A stretch of DNA of 37,095 bases, taken from positions 1-37,095 of the forward strand of contig JAUXAX010000017.1 in the NCBI GenBank assembly GCA_030619685.1, given 5' to 3'. Each line of letters begins with the position of its first letter. Positions within the stretch are counted from its first letter, which is position 1. The notes under the pieces are model-generated. The model made no database searches. It saw only the letters and a list, made by a program, of their open reading frames with translations, and had not been told where the DNA came from. The DNA comes from Dehalococcoidia bacterium. Lineage in GTDB: Bacteria; Chloroflexota; Dehalococcoidia; SZUA-161. Both the position numbers and the translations under genes were made by a program. Below are positions 1-8,768 of this stretch, piece by piece.

Positions 1-113
1 TCGCTCACGATACCGACCGTGACTTCTACATGAATGCTGAGGCAGCGATGGAGTACGGCGTGATCGACGAGATACTGAAGGCGTCCCGGGCCGAAGAGAA
101 GAAGGCAGCCTGA
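1..113 (+). CDS. clpP: ATP-dependent Clp protease proteolytic subunit, C-terminal fragment
   Basis: Only the last 36 codons are present (frame beginning at base 3); the gene enters from the left edge. The readable end contains DTDRDFYMNAEAAMEYGVID, the usual C-terminal ClpP segment with the Asp of the Ser-His-Asp triad region and the handle-helix end. ClpP is the cytoplasmic tetradecameric serine protease that degrades substrates fed by ClpX or ClpC. A ClpC-type unfoldase with a ClpP-docking loop is encoded at 31275-33701. The stop codon lies inside the terminator hairpin at 104-124. Identification is confident despite the short piece; the serine and histidine of the triad lie outside the window. 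Confidence 0.88.
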   Translation, partial: AHDTDRDFYMNAEAAMEYGVIDEILKASRAEEKKAA

Positions 114-130
114 GCCAGGCTGCCCTTTTG
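104..130. terminator. Bidirectional intrinsic terminator between clpP and the PfkB gene
   Basis: A perfect 8-bp stem, GGCAGCCT / AGGCTGCC with a 5-nt loop, spans 104-124 and includes the clpP stop codon. On the + strand it is followed by CTTTTG. On the - strand it is followed by TTCTTCTCTTC, so it can end transcripts arriving from both converging genes. Confidence 0.8.
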
Positions 131-131
131 C

Positions 132-1097
132 TCACAGGGGGCGCCCTACACGCTCCTGGTACCTTTGAGCTAGTTCGCCCAGGGAAGGAAGCCCGGCCCT
201 GGCACCCATTTCCCTGATACAGAACCGGGCCATGATCTCTCCTAGAAGGCCACACTCTCGTAGGCTCTTTTCGCTTAGTAGGCCGTAGAGAACGCCGGCA
301 GCGAAGGCATCGCCGGCGCCGGTGGTATCCATCATCCTTCGCTCTCCAGACGACTCATCCTCTATCATGCATTCCTGCTCGCCGTCGCTGAGATAGCAAG
401 CCATGGTCTTCCCTTGCCTGATGACACCCTTGCCCAGAGTAACTGCCACCATTTGGCAGCCTTGCTCCAGGCACCTTTGAACTCCCTTTTCAAACCCTTC
501 GTGGGTCAGTTGCTCTAATTCATGCCTATTGAGGAACAAGATATAAGTCCTCTTTATTAGCGGCGCTAGGGCAGGTAAGCCTTTGGCAGCGTATATCTCC
601 CCCGGAGCGAAACTGATCTTAACCGATGGTGATAGCTCGTCAACTACACTTTGCTGGATTTCGAGTTGCTTCTGGTCAACGAAGGAGGAGAGGTGGAGAA
701 TCTTGGCTTGGTTCAGGTAGTCCAAATCTATGTCCTGAGCGGTTAGCAGGCGATTTGCCCCTGGTGAGACGTAGAGGGCTCTCCTGCCCAAGTGGTCGGT
801 GAGGCAAAGCACCGAACCGGTCTCAGCCTTCGGCTTGACCTTGATCCGGCTGCTGTCAACGCCTACGCTCTCGAAATCTCTAAGCAGCATCTGCCCCGGG
901 TCATCACTGCCAACAGTACCGATGAAACCGGTAGCCATCCCCAGCTTGGCCAGTCCATAAACGGTATTTGCCGCCGAGCCCCCTGGCGAGAAGGTGACCC
1001 CCTTTATAGGTGCCTCGCCGTCGGTGAGGATGCGCTCCACCAGATACAATCGGTCGATGTTCATGGCACCGAACCCTATTATCTCAAGTGAGCCCAT
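132..1097 (-). CDS. PfkB-family (ribokinase-like) sugar or nucleoside kinase
   Basis: A 321-residue protein of the usual length for this family. Near the N-terminus it has the PfkB signature around SPGGSAANTVYGLAKLG (about residues 37-53). Near the C-terminus it has DTTGAGDAFAAG (257-268), in which Asp263 is the expected catalytic base and the GAGD forms the anion hole. The enzyme should transfer phosphate from ATP to a hydroxymethyl group; the substrate cannot be read from sequence. It is the last gene of a long minus-strand run and sits 24 bp after a HAD phosphatase, a formyltransferase-like protein and a PHP phosphoesterase, which may define its pathway. Adenosine kinase, ribokinase and fructokinase are all possible. 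Confidence 0.88.
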   Translation of the reverse strand: MGSLEIIGFGAMNIDRLYLVERILTDGEAPIKGVTFSPGGSAANTVYGLAKLGMATGFIGTVGSDDPGQMLLRDFESVGVDSSRIKVKPKAETGSVLCLTDHLGRRALYVSPGANRLLTAQDIDLDYLNQAKILHLSSFVDQKQLEIQQSVVDELSPSVKISFAPGEIYAAKGLPALAPLIKRTYILFLNRHELEQLTHEGFEKGVQRCLEQGCQMVAVTLGKGVIRQGKTMACYLSDGEQECMIEDESSGERRMMDTTGAGDAFAAGVLYGLLSEKSLRECGLLGEIMARFCIREMGARAGLPSLGELAQRYQERVGRPL

Positions 1098-1121
1098 TTG
1101 TGGTATCCTGCGAAAATCCCC

Positions 1122-2111
1122 TTAACCGAGTTTTGCTGCCTGGCGGCGGACCATGCCTCGAATCCTCTTATGGATGCTTAGCGGCTGTTCCAGGTCCTCT
1201 CGCCCTGAAAGCCAATGGAAGTGATTTCGGTCTCCTTCGCCTCCAGCCCTCTCCATTTCTTTGACCACCTTCTCCACCGCTTGCCTACCACCTTCCTCCC
1301 AAGCCCTAAGCGCTACATCTAAGTCATCCAAGTTGGTTGAGGCCAGCCCCATAGTAGCGTAGGGCAGCGCGTACTCATTGGCATTGAAGGCGATAGCAAG
1401 TCCACCGGCTTCATCAACCGCCTGCAGCATCCTGGCATCGGTGATGCTGTCGCCGACAACCATCCAATCATTAAGCGCCAGATTGTTTTTGGCTGCGAAT
1501 ATCTGGAGCGCTGCCACTTTCCTTCCTCCGCCGATTGGTTTTATCTCGGCCAAAACCTCGCCTAACTTGGTATGGGTGAGCTCGCCCCAGAAGAAGCGGT
1601 CTAGCTTCTGCTTGATCTGGAGGTCATCATCTACAGGACGAAGCTCCTTTATCTCCCTCTCCAGTTGTTCTACGACGCTTAACTCACTCTTGGAGAACGA
1701 CCCAAGATAGCGATCCAAGTCGAAGAGAGTGCAGGCAAGGCTATCCTTGGCGATGCCCACCCTCTGGCAGATGCGGTGGGCATATTGCTGGTAGCTGGTG
1801 CTAATGCAATACACTCCCCATCCCCGAGAGTTGAGTCCTGAGATGAGCCAGTGGGCGCCAGAAACAAGCCTAGCTTGATCGGCGAGTGCGGTAATGTCCG
1901 CCTCGGTGATACCGTGATAGATTAGGAAGGGGACGATAAGCGCCAGGGTGTCCCCGGGCTCATACCCCTCTTTGCCCTCAAGGGCAAGCAGGTCATCGTA
2001 ACGGCTTATGACCTCAAAGATCTTATCGCCATCGGGGAACAGCCCCATCAGTTCGTAGGCATTGTCCTGAGGAGAGAGGGGGCCCTCGAGATCAAAGCAG
2101 ATGCACTTCAC
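1122..2111 (-). CDS. HAD-superfamily phosphatase (COG4030/EhaR-like)
   Basis: 329 residues. Motif I is CFDLEGPLSPQDNAYE (5-20), with the first Asp as likely nucleophile but Glu where most HAD phosphatases have the second Asp. This DLEG form recalls the archaeal COG4030/EhaR-like proteins (from memory). Motif II is ISTSYQQYAH and the acidic motif IV is VVGDSITDARML near residue 220. The start overlaps the stop of the upstream formyltransferase gene by 4 bp (ATGA), which indicates translational coupling. The substrate is unknown. Its presence between a formyltransferase and a PfkB kinase suggests a phosphometabolite, but this is inference. Confidence 0.72.
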   Translation of the reverse strand: MKCICFDLEGPLSPQDNAYELMGLFPDGDKIFEVISRYDDLLALEGKEGYEPGDTLALIVPFLIYHGITEADITALADQARLVSGAHWLISGLNSRGWGVYCISTSYQQYAHRICQRVGIAKDSLACTLFDLDRYLGSFSKSELSVVEQLEREIKELRPVDDDLQIKQKLDRFFWGELTHTKLGEVLAEIKPIGGGRKVAALQIFAAKNNLALNDWMVVGDSITDARMLQAVDEAGGLAIAFNANEYALPYATMGLASTNLDDLDVALRAWEEGGRQAVEKVVKEMERAGGEGDRNHFHWLSGREDLEQPLSIHKRIRGMVRRQAAKLG

Positions 2112-2905
2112 CGCGCCCCCCTTTTCACTGCCTCTTCTATCTCCTCAGTCAAATTGTAACCACCGGTGACCTCGCCGGTTGCCGAAAACACTTTTCCGTC
2201 CTCCGCCCTTATCCTCCGTTCACTAAATGCCTTAAGGGTGACGATGATGAGCGGGAATTCCCTTTTCAACCCTTCACTTCGAATGAGCCTGAAAAGAGGA
2301 TTTTCTTCGCCCTTCGGTTGAGCTGGGGAGCAGGCCTCTACCCCTTTCCAGTATCTGTCGAAGGGCTCACCCCTGATAGGGAAGGTGCAGTAGGCTACGG
2401 GGGGGCCCTTGTCCAGCTCGGGGGTGACCAGGTGCATCATAACCCCGGTCTCCTCTGCCTTGGCTTCAATAAGCTTCCAGATCACCTCCTGCCAGGTTCC
2501 TGGGGGGCCGTCGGGGGCGGCGGGGTGGAGGTTGATCATGCTGTACCTCTGGCACATCTCCTCGCCGACGATGAGCATGTAGCCAGCCAGGACGCAAATC
2601 TCCGGCTGAAAACCTTTGAGTCGCTCCATCACCCCCCTGTCGTATTCAAGCCGCCATTCGGGGGAAAGGTAGTCTCCGCTGATTGCCTTAAACCTCCGAG
2701 ACGAAAGATATTGGACGGGCAATCCGTAATCCCTCACCAGGTCGAAGAAAAGATCGCTCTCTACCGCCTCCCCAGGTTCACGGTTGCTGAAGACGAAAGT
2801 GATCTCCGCCTTAAGCTCACCCCCATCCATGTTGCGCAGTACAGTTTGCAACAGATCGCGGGCTGCTTTGTCCCGTCCGGTGGAGAACCAGCCGATTCCA
2901 TACAT
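2108..2905 (-). CDS. Formyltransferase-fold protein (GART / Fmt-like)
   Basis: 265 residues with the features of the 10-formyltetrahydrofolate-dependent transferase fold. SMINLHPAAPDGPPG carries the Asn and His of the Asn-His-Asp catalytic set, and LDKGPPVAYCTFPI supplies the Asp in its usual DxGP setting. The N-terminal half resembles the Rossmann core of phosphoribosylglycinamide formyltransferase (FVFSNREPGE, CVLAGYMLIVGEEM). It lacks the C-terminal OB domain of Met-tRNA formyltransferase. It is not next to other purine genes but in a PHP / HAD / PfkB cluster, so it may act on another substrate; purN cannot be excluded. It is ATGA-coupled to the HAD gene. Confidence 0.75.
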   Translation of the reverse strand: MYGIGWFSTGRDKAARDLLQTVLRNMDGGELKAEITFVFSNREPGEAVESDLFFDLVRDYGLPVQYLSSRRFKAISGDYLSPEWRLEYDRGVMERLKGFQPEICVLAGYMLIVGEEMCQRYSMINLHPAAPDGPPGTWQEVIWKLIEAKAEETGVMMHLVTPELDKGPPVAYCTFPIRGEPFDRYWKGVEACSPAQPKGEENPLFRLIRSEGLKREFPLIIVTLKAFSERRIRAEDGKVFSATGEVTGGYNLTEEIEEAVKRGAR

Positions 2906-2910
2906 TGCTG

Positions 2911-3567
2911 CTAGCTCCTCTTCAGTAGCTTTATCAGCCTGTTCCTGATATTGTAGAGATGGATCAAGGGACTGGTTCTCTGGGTGAAAATCTTACCTTG
3001 ACCAAGGGCCAGTCGAAATTGCTCGGCATCGTTAAACTCTGGGAGTTCCATAAAGGATCTGCCGATCTCCCTTATAACATGGGCATCACTGCCGACAGTG
3101 CCCGGGAGCCCGTGGCTTTGAGCAAGCTGCAGGGCGCGTGCTGAGTCCCGCAGCAGAATAGTGCGCGAGTTGAAAACCTCGATCAGATCGATGTCGGGCA
3201 TTACCTTCTCCAGGGCATTGCGGCGCAGCCGTGAATGAGGCCGAAAGCGATCGAAGGGATGTGGAATGCACACCAGTCCTCCCTGGGCTTTGATCCGCGC
3301 TACAGTTTCCTCAGGGGAGAGACGGCGCGGGATCTCTTCAGTGAGGAAGAGACCAATGATCTCTCCGCAACTGGTTAATACCTCCTCACCGATTATTACG
3401 GTGAAAGGAGCGATGCGCTTTACCTCCAGGGCTCCTGAAATGGTGTCGTGGTCAGTCACCGCCAGGCAGTTTATCCCGATCTCAAGACAGCGTTGAACGA
3501 CCTTTTCCGGTGAGGATATTGAGTCTGTAGAGTAGCGGGTGTGCACATGGAGGTCAGCTTTAAACAA
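2911..3567 (-). CDS. PHP-domain metal-dependent phosphoesterase
   Basis: 218 residues. The PHP metal site is visible in order: DLHVHTRYSTDS (5-16), TDHDTISG (about 39-46), the Glu in IGEEVLT, IPHPFDRF (about 102-109) and GSDAHVIREIG near residue 160. This is the small stand-alone class (COG0613), which hydrolyses phosphoesters such as AMP, RNA ends or 3',5'-bisphosphonucleosides (RNase AM type). It lies 18 bp downstream of efp and 5 bp upstream of the formyltransferase gene. It belongs to the long topA-to-pfkB run and has no promoter of its own that I can see. Confidence 0.85.
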   Translation of the reverse strand: MFKADLHVHTRYSTDSISSPEKVVQRCLEIGINCLAVTDHDTISGALEVKRIAPFTVIIGEEVLTSCGEIIGLFLTEEIPRRLSPEETVARIKAQGGLVCIPHPFDRFRPHSRLRRNALEKVMPDIDLIEVFNSRTILLRDSARALQLAQSHGLPGTVGSDAHVIREIGRSFMELPEFNDAEQFRLALGQGKIFTQRTSPLIHLYNIRNRLIKLLKRS

Positions 3568-3585
3568 CTCGGTTCACCTGAAGGC

Positions 3586-4143
3586 CTACACTCTTTCCAC
3601 GTAACTCCCGTCGCGAGTGTCGACACGCACCATATCCCCGGTGTTGATGAAGAATGGGACCTGAATAGCAAGGCCAGTCTCCAAAACAGCTGGCTTTGTT
3701 CCTGATTGGGAAGTATCCCCCTTAAAGCTGGGGCCGGTCTCGGCGACCATGAGTTCCACGGTTATCGGTAACTCGACCCCAATTGTCTCATCACCGTACC
3801 GCGAGATCATGAGCGTCGTCCCATCCTTGATGTAGTTAAGTGCATCTCCCAATTGCTCTGAGGTCAGAGGGGTCTGTTCAAAGCTCTCAGTATCCATGAA
3901 GTAGTACAGATCACCGTCCTGATAAAGGTACTGGGCAGCCCTCTGGTCGAGGCGCACCCGCTTGAATCTATCTCCCGCTTGGAAAGTGCGTTCAATAGTG
4001 TGTCCGGCGCGAATATCTCGCAGCCTGAGCTTGACTTGGGCGCTGCCACGTCCCATCTTGATGTGCTGAAAGTCAAGGATATTATAAAGCTGCCCGTCTA
4101 GCTCGATGGCGATACCTTTCCTCAATTCACCGGCGTCCATCAT
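3586..4143 (-). CDS. efp: Elongation factor P
   Basis: 185 residues with the three-domain EF-P layout and family length. The C-terminal OB domain ends NTGDMVRVDTRDGSYVERV. EF-P binds the ribosome between P and E sites and relieves stalling at polyproline stretches. The start is the first of two tandem ATGs, with GGAGG 7 nt upstream, inside the end of the peptidase gene 4 bp away. At the tip of the domain I loop (IKMGRGSAQ) residue 32 is Arg where E. coli EF-P has the modified Lys34, so lysine-type EpmA modification is not possible here. No earP-like rhamnosyltransferase gene is in the window. Confidence 0.95.
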   Translation of the reverse strand: MMDAGELRKGIAIELDGQLYNILDFQHIKMGRGSAQVKLRLRDIRAGHTIERTFQAGDRFKRVRLDQRAAQYLYQDGDLYYFMDTESFEQTPLTSEQLGDALNYIKDGTTLMISRYGDETIGVELPITVELMVAETGPSFKGDTSQSGTKPAVLETGLAIQVPFFINTGDMVRVDTRDGSYVERV

Positions 4144-4147
4144 CCTA

Positions 4148-5221
4148 CTACCTCCGTGTCTTCTTCGCCTTGGTCAGCGGCCGTGCCTTGCCTTCTTCCA
4201 GCACTACCATGTCCTCTATCCTGACACCGCCCCAACCCGAAATATAGATACCGGGCTCGATGGTGAACACCATTCCCTCAGCTAGAATGCTGGAGGAACC
4301 GGGGCCAAGGCGGGGCTCCTCGTGATCGGCCAGACCAACACCGTGTCCCAACCCATGGCCGAAGTTCTCCTCATATCCTGCGTGCGCGATAACTGTGCGG
4401 GCGAGCTGGTCAGCCTGCTCACCGTTCATGCCCACCTGCAGGGCTGCCATCGCAGTGAGCTGTGCTCCTAAAACTATATCATAAATCCGATGGAAGGTGT
4501 TATCTCCCTCTCCCAGACAGATAGTGCGGGTAGTATCACTGGAGTACCCCCCGACAGTTGCCCCGAGATCGATTACCACTGGCTGGTTACGGAGAATAAC
4601 CCTATCAGTGGGTTTGGCGTGGGGCAGCGCTGAGTTCGGACCGGAGGCTACAATGATGTCAAAGGGGAGGGGCTCGCTTCCATTCTGGCGCATGAAGCTC
4701 TCCAGTTCCCAGGCAAGCTCCCGCTCTGAAATACCTGGCTGAACTCGGGGCAGGACCTCTTCGAAGGCGGCATCGGACAGCGCTGCTGCTTTCTCAAGGT
4801 ACCTTAGCTCTGCTTCGTCCTTTACCGTGCGCAGTGATTCCACCAGCCCCTCTGTGGGAACGAGGCTGATTTCTCTGCCCATCTCACTCACTGTCGCAGT
4901 CAGCTCCTTGTGGGTGCAAAAGGAAACCTCTCTTCCCTCGAAGCCCAGCTTCTGAATATCCAAGCCTGACAGGAGGGCGGGGAACCATTCTGACGGCGCA
5001 CCCTCGATTCGGACTATCTCGAAGTCGGGCGCTTCAGCTTGTGCCTGCTCGACATAACGGAAATCGGTAGCCAGGATAGCCCTGTCCTGCGAGATAAGCA
5101 GAAACCCTGCCGAGCCGGTGAATCCAGAGAGGTAGCGGCGGTTCTCGCTCTGGGAGATGAAGATGGCGTCAAGCCCGCTTTGAGCGAGTTGGCTGCGGAG
5201 TCTCTCGAGCCGCTTCGCCAT
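4148..5221 (-). CDS. Xaa-Pro dipeptidase / aminopeptidase P family (M24B)
   Basis: 357 residues with an N-terminal creatinase-like domain (RRYLSGFTGSAGFLLI) and a C-terminal pita-bread metallopeptidase domain. Metal ligands can be placed in VVIDLGATVGGYSSDTTRT (two Asp), FGHGLGHGVGL (His), FTIEPGIYI (Glu) and GVRIEDMVVL (Glu). The enzyme removes N-terminal residues before proline. It is directly upstream of efp in the same transcript, a frequent pairing in bacteria that joins proline-peptide turnover with relief of polyproline stalling. The aroQ gene is 7 bp upstream. Confidence 0.92.
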   Translation of the reverse strand: MAKRLERLRSQLAQSGLDAIFISQSENRRYLSGFTGSAGFLLISQDRAILATDFRYVEQAQAEAPDFEIVRIEGAPSEWFPALLSGLDIQKLGFEGREVSFCTHKELTATVSEMGREISLVPTEGLVESLRTVKDEAELRYLEKAAALSDAAFEEVLPRVQPGISERELAWELESFMRQNGSEPLPFDIIVASGPNSALPHAKPTDRVILRNQPVVIDLGATVGGYSSDTTRTICLGEGDNTFHRIYDIVLGAQLTAMAALQVGMNGEQADQLARTVIAHAGYEENFGHGLGHGVGLADHEEPRLGPGSSSILAEGMVFTIEPGIYISGWGGVRIEDMVVLEEGKARPLTKAKKTRR

Positions 5222-5228
5222 TGGCTGC

Positions 5229-5660
5229 TTACGCCTCCGGCGCTGCTATGATCTCCAGAGCAGCGATATACCCTCGCCATCCCAGCCCTGATATTTGCCC
5301 TCGGGCTATGGGGGCGATCACTGACTGCTGTCTGAACTCCTCACGGGCGTGGATATTGGAAAGATGAACCTCGATCACGGGCAGGGAGGTATCGGCCAGG
5401 GCATCGCGCAGCGAGAGCCCGTAGTGGGTGAGCGCACCGGGGTTGATAATGATACCTGCGGCCTCTGGGGACTTCTCCTGGATGAAATCGACCAGTGCTC
5501 CTTCGTGGTTGGACTGGAGGGTCTCCAGCTCAATCCCTAGCTCGCGGGCTCTTTTCTGAAGCAAGGAATCGATCTCGACCAGGGTCTTATCGCCGTAGAC
5601 CGCGGTCTGCCGAGAGCCGAGCATATTCAGGTTTGGGCCATGGATAACCAGTATCTTCAT
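5229..5660 (-). CDS. aroQ: 3-dehydroquinate dehydratase, type II
   Basis: 143 residues, the normal size of the dodecameric type II enzyme. It catalyses 3-dehydroquinate to 3-dehydroshikimate, step 3 of the shikimate pathway. HGPNLNMLGSRQTAVYG (7-23) contains the conserved Arg17 and the catalytic Tyr22. SNHEGALVDFIQ, INPGALTHYGLSLRDAL and EVHLSNIHAREEFR supply the substrate-binding Asn and the catalytic His. Its start overlaps the stop of the xer gene by 4 bp. No other shikimate gene is in the window. Confidence 0.95.
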   Translation of the reverse strand: MKILVIHGPNLNMLGSRQTAVYGDKTLVEIDSLLQKRARELGIELETLQSNHEGALVDFIQEKSPEAAGIIINPGALTHYGLSLRDALADTSLPVIEVHLSNIHAREEFRQQSVIAPIARGQISGLGWRGYIAALEIIAAPEA

Positions 5661-6565
5661 TGCTCCCCCTTTCGGGTGCTGCTTCTGGGATGGGCGGCGA
5701 GGTAGTTGCGGCGGATCTGGCTCTGGGAGACATGGGTATATATCTGGGTGCTGGAGAGCCTGGCATGTCCCAGAAGGTCCTGTACTACCCTGAGATCGGC
5801 GCCTCCGTCGAGCAAGTGGGTGGCAAAGGTATGGCGCATTATATGGGGGAAGACCCTCGTCTCAAGCCCTGCCTGCCGGGCATATTTCTTAATTATGTGC
5901 TGGATGCGACGCTCAGCGATCCTCTCCCCGAAGCGGTTCAGGAAGACTGCCTGGGTATCTCTTTTGCCCTCAAGCTCGATACGGCCATGCTTGAGATAAA
6001 GCCTTAGCGCCTTTGCTGCTGGCCTCCCCATGAGTCCCATGCGCTCTTTTGATCCCTTGCCCCAGACCCTGATCTGGCGAGAGCCGAGATTGATATGCTT
6101 CACATTCAATGCTACGATCTCGCTCACACGCAATCCGGCAGCATAGAGCAGCTCCAGTATCGCTCGATCTCTGAGGCCCTGGGGGGTCGAGGCATCGGGC
6201 GCCTCGATCAGCAGCGCCATCTCCTCATGGGTGAGGAAGGTCGGCAGCCTCTTCTCCAGCTTGGGTGATGACAACGTCGACAATGGCTCGGCATCCACCA
6301 GATTCTCCCGCGCCAAATAGCGATAGAATGACCTTATGGCGCTGAGCTTGCGGCTGATGCTGGCTCGAGCTATCCTCTGCTCGTGGAGCCAGCCGAGATA
6401 AAGGCGCAGGGTAGAACGGCTAACCTTGTCAAGCGAATCTACCCCATTGTTGCCCAGGAAATCAAGGAAGCCCTGGATATCGCTGGTATAGTTCCTCACC
6501 GTCAACGGAGAGATACTCCGCTCCAACTCTAGATGTTTGACATACTTCTTGAGCAGTCCTTCCAC
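5657..6565 (-). CDS. Tyrosine recombinase, XerC/XerD type
   Basis: 302 residues, the length of chromosomal XerC/D. An N-terminal SAM-like core-binding domain (1-95) precedes the catalytic domain. Catalytic residues are all visible: Arg146 (GLRVSEI), Lys170 (WGKGSKER), His241 and Arg244 (HIMRHTFATH), His267 (LLGHARLSST) and the nucleophile Tyr276 (QIYTHVS). It should resolve chromosome dimers at dif, but no dif site was recognised here. Its place between topA and aroQ, without phage genes, supports a housekeeping role. XerC and XerD cannot be told apart by eye. The gap to topA is 3 bp. Confidence 0.92.
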   Translation of the reverse strand: MEGLLKKYVKHLELERSISPLTVRNYTSDIQGFLDFLGNNGVDSLDKVSRSTLRLYLGWLHEQRIARASISRKLSAIRSFYRYLARENLVDAEPLSTLSSPKLEKRLPTFLTHEEMALLIEAPDASTPQGLRDRAILELLYAAGLRVSEIVALNVKHINLGSRQIRVWGKGSKERMGLMGRPAAKALRLYLKHGRIELEGKRDTQAVFLNRFGERIAERRIQHIIKKYARQAGLETRVFPHIMRHTFATHLLDGGADLRVVQDLLGHARLSSTQIYTHVSQSQIRRNYLAAHPRSSTRKGEQ

Positions 6566-6568
6566 CTT

Positions 6569-8662
6569 CTACCCCTCGAGGTCAGCCTTCTCCTCATAGT
6601 CGCATTGGGTGCACTTAGCCAGTCCTTTCTTTGACAGCGTCAACAGTCCCTGACATTGGGGGCAAGGCTGTGGCAGCGGCTTGTCCCATGAAGCGAAATT
6701 ACACTTAGGGAACCGGGAACAGCCGTAGAAGAGCCGTCCCTTCTTGCTTCTCCTCTCCACCAGTTCACCACCACATCTGGGGCAACTGACACCTACGGTA
6801 ACCTGTATCGGCTTGGCGTTCTTGCACTTAGGGAAACCGCTGCAAGAGAGAAACTTGCCTCTGCGCCCCCATTTGATTACCATGGGTCGTCCGCAGAGCT
6901 CACAGATCTCGTCGGTGGGCACGCTGATTTTGGTGATAGCCGAAGTCGCTCTAATTACCAGCTCCTCGAAGGGGTAATAGAACTCCTGCAGCATGGGAAC
7001 CCACTGCAGTTGACCACTGGCGATTTGGTCCAGCTTTTCCTCGAGTTGGGCGGTGAAGCCAACATTGACGATGTCGGCGAAGTGCTCGCTGAGCAGGCCG
7101 GCGACGATGATGCCGAGTTCGGCGGGCGCTAACTTCCCGTTGCGCCGCTCTACGTAGCCGCGCTCTTGGATCAGGGATAGGATAGGGGCATAGGTGCTGG
7201 GGCGCCCAATGCCCAGCTCCTCGAGTGTCTTGACCAGCGTAGCCTCAGTATAGCGGGGTGGGGGCTGGGTGAAATGCTGCTCTGGGAAGAGTTTTAGCAG
7301 CCTGAGCTGTTCGCCCTGGGCGAGCTGGGGAAGGGGACCCTTTCCATTTTCATCCTCAACATCGTCTCTGCCTTCCTGGTAGAGGGTGAGGAATCCGGGG
7401 AAGGCTATCAGCGATCTTTTAGCTCTAAACAGATACCTCTTATTGTTGTTGGACTTTGCTTCTATGTCCACAGTGGTGGTGTCGATTTGGGCTGCTGACA
7501 TTTGGCTGGAGACCATTCGTTGCCAGATAAGCGTATAAAGCCTTAGCTGCTCTTTGGTAAGGTAAGCCTTGATTTGCGCTGGCTCTCTTCTTATGGAAGT
7601 AGGGCGTATCGCCTCGTGGGCCTCCTGGGCACCTTTCACCTTTCTGGTGAAGCGGCGTGGCGTCGGGGGGACAAAATCGGCACCATACTTCTCTGCGATA
7701 TATGATCGGGCATCCGAGATTGCCGATGACGAAACCCGTGTGGAATCGGTGCGCATATAGGTAATCAGTCCGACATGGCCCCCCTTGCCCAAAGGCAGGC
7801 CCTCGTAGAGTTGCTGGGCGATGGCCATGGTCTGCTTGGCGCTCAACCTGAGTTTTCGCCACGCCTCCTGCTGCAGGGTGCTGGTGATGAATGGCGGCGC
7901 TGGCTGGCGAGCCCCCCTCTTCTGTTGCACTGCGAATACGGTGTAGCTTGCGCCCTCGAGTTCGGTTATCAGCCCCTGGGTCTGCTCCTCGTCTCTGAGC
8001 TCGATCTTGTCTCCGCCGAGCAAGCCCACAAGTCCTGCCCTGAAGCTCGGCGACCTATCTCTCTCCTTCGCTAGCTCGGCTTCAATTGACCAGTACTCCA
8101 CAGGGACAAAGCCCGATATCTCGCCCTCGCGGTCAACGATTAGCTTGAGTGCTACCGACTGTACTCTTCCTGCGGAAAGCCCCGGCCCCACTCTCTTCCA
8201 GAGCAGGGGGCTCAACTTATAGCCTACCAGTCTATCGAGGATTCGCCGGGCCTGCTGAGCATCTACCAGCCTCAGATCTATGGGCCGGGGGTGGCGGAAG
8301 GCATGGGAGATAGCCTCCTTGGTTATCTCGTGGAACACCACCCGCTTAAGGGGCACTTTGTCCAGCCTCGCTGCCTGAACTACGTGCCAGGATATGGCTT
8401 CTCCTTCGCGATCGGGGTCTGTGGCCAGGTAGACGGCTGCTGCTGATGCCGCCTCATCTTTTATCTCACGTAGTACCTTTCTCTTTTTACTCAGGACAAC
8501 ATATTTCGGAGAGAAGTCGTTATCCAGATCAACCCCTAGTTCCTTCTCTGGCAGATCGCGTACATGACCCAGTGATGCCTTTACCGTGTAGTCTTTTCCC
8601 AGGAACTGGCTCAGGGTTCTTGCCTTGGCAGGGGACTCGACAACAACTAAATTCTTGGACAT
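6569..8662 (-). CDS. topA: DNA topoisomerase I
   Basis: 697 residues. The N-terminal Toprim domain starts VVESPAKARTLSQFLG, with acidic ATDPDREGEAISWHV. The active-site tyrosine lies in GLITYMRTDSTRVS. Three C-terminal zinc ribbons follow: CELCGRP...CSGFPKC, CPRCGG...CSRFPKC and CPQCQG...CTQCDY. The enzyme relaxes negatively supercoiled DNA. It appears to head the nine-gene minus-strand run to the PfkB gene and has a candidate promoter about 110 bp upstream. Length and zinc-ribbon number are normal for bacterial topA. Confidence 0.97.
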   Translation of the reverse strand: MSKNLVVVESPAKARTLSQFLGKDYTVKASLGHVRDLPEKELGVDLDNDFSPKYVVLSKKRKVLREIKDEAASAAAVYLATDPDREGEAISWHVVQAARLDKVPLKRVVFHEITKEAISHAFRHPRPIDLRLVDAQQARRILDRLVGYKLSPLLWKRVGPGLSAGRVQSVALKLIVDREGEISGFVPVEYWSIEAELAKERDRSPSFRAGLVGLLGGDKIELRDEEQTQGLITELEGASYTVFAVQQKRGARQPAPPFITSTLQQEAWRKLRLSAKQTMAIAQQLYEGLPLGKGGHVGLITYMRTDSTRVSSSAISDARSYIAEKYGADFVPPTPRRFTRKVKGAQEAHEAIRPTSIRREPAQIKAYLTKEQLRLYTLIWQRMVSSQMSAAQIDTTTVDIEAKSNNNKRYLFRAKRSLIAFPGFLTLYQEGRDDVEDENGKGPLPQLAQGEQLRLLKLFPEQHFTQPPPRYTEATLVKTLEELGIGRPSTYAPILSLIQERGYVERRNGKLAPAELGIIVAGLLSEHFADIVNVGFTAQLEEKLDQIASGQLQWVPMLQEFYYPFEELVIRATSAITKISVPTDEICELCGRPMVIKWGRRGKFLSCSGFPKCKNAKPIQVTVGVSCPRCGGELVERRSKKGRLFYGCSRFPKCNFASWDKPLPQPCPQCQGLLTLSKKGLAKCTQCDYEEKADLEG

Positions 8663-8768
8663 TGCTAATTAGTTCCTATCTACTACTTGTCTGCGCTTCA
8701 CGTTCATCTGTGCAGAATCTAATGTATCATAACACGGTTGGGTATGTTCATCCATACCAAGAGCATAC

